From assembly GCA_051648405.1 (NCBI GenBank), contig JBOFFC010000020.1, forward strand, positions 1 through 5,574: DNA of 5,574 nucleotides. The letters run 5' to 3'. This document shows, piece by piece, positions 5,572 to 5,574 of the stretch. The first letter of the stretch is position 1. The number at the start of each line of letters is the position of its first letter. Under the pieces are notes generated by a model. That model made no database searches. It was given only the letters and a program-made list of their open reading frames with translations, and was not told where the DNA came from. The DNA is from JBOFFC01 sp051648405. Lineage in GTDB: Bacteria > Planctomycetota > Planctomycetia > Pirellulales > Lacipirellulaceae. The translations under genes were made by a program, and so were the position numbers.

Positions 5572-5574
5572 GCG

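Noticed and set aside
5374..5574. A partial gene starting at GTG 5374 and open to the window end
   Set aside because: It would have to read through both arms of the right palindromic element, has no Shine-Dalgarno, and gives an Arg/Ser-rich translation without motifs.

Overview
The window looks like chromosomal DNA from a planctomycete, probably order Pirellulales (the Lacipirellulaceae are a plausible family; this is inference). The case rests on four things: high GC; a large protein with a basic N-terminus and an R-x-E-x-LEDR-x-MLAG motif, a planctomycete variant of the LEPR-XLL export-type N-terminal domain; a C-terminal type I dockerin, common in planctomycete surface proteins; and intergenic gaps filled with palindromic dispersed repeats. 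No rRNA, tRNA, CRISPR array, intact transposase or phage gene is visible.

Layout: 1-260 is non-coding and holds two palindromic elements. 261-3395 (+) encodes a 1044-residue predicted exported protein made almost entirely of about 17 ELWxxDGT repeats of roughly 48 residues, then a two-loop dockerin and a Pro/Ala/Thr-rich tail. 3396-3533 is a convergent gap filled by an 86-nt near-perfect hairpin and a TTCGCG tract, both built on 10-nt periods. 3534-4241 (-) encodes the SMC-associated condensin subunit ScpB, starting at GTG. 4242-4551 is a divergent gap with a 12-nt exact direct repeat bracketing a possible mini-element. 4558-5358 (+) encodes a 266-residue PIG-L/LmbE-like protein whose usual AHPDDE metal motif reads AHPAHE. 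5359-5574 is non-coding and ends in a second, inverted copy of the palindromic element seen at the left edge.

The three genes do not form an operon: the first two converge and the last two diverge. They cover unrelated tasks: surface or extracellular display, chromosome segregation, and probably glycan or small-molecule modification. No defence, secretion or biosynthetic system is complete inside the window. The strongest non-routine signals are the palindromic element at both window edges, the 10-nt-periodic hairpin between the convergent genes, the altered metal motif in the PIG-L-like protein, and the repeat architecture of the large protein.
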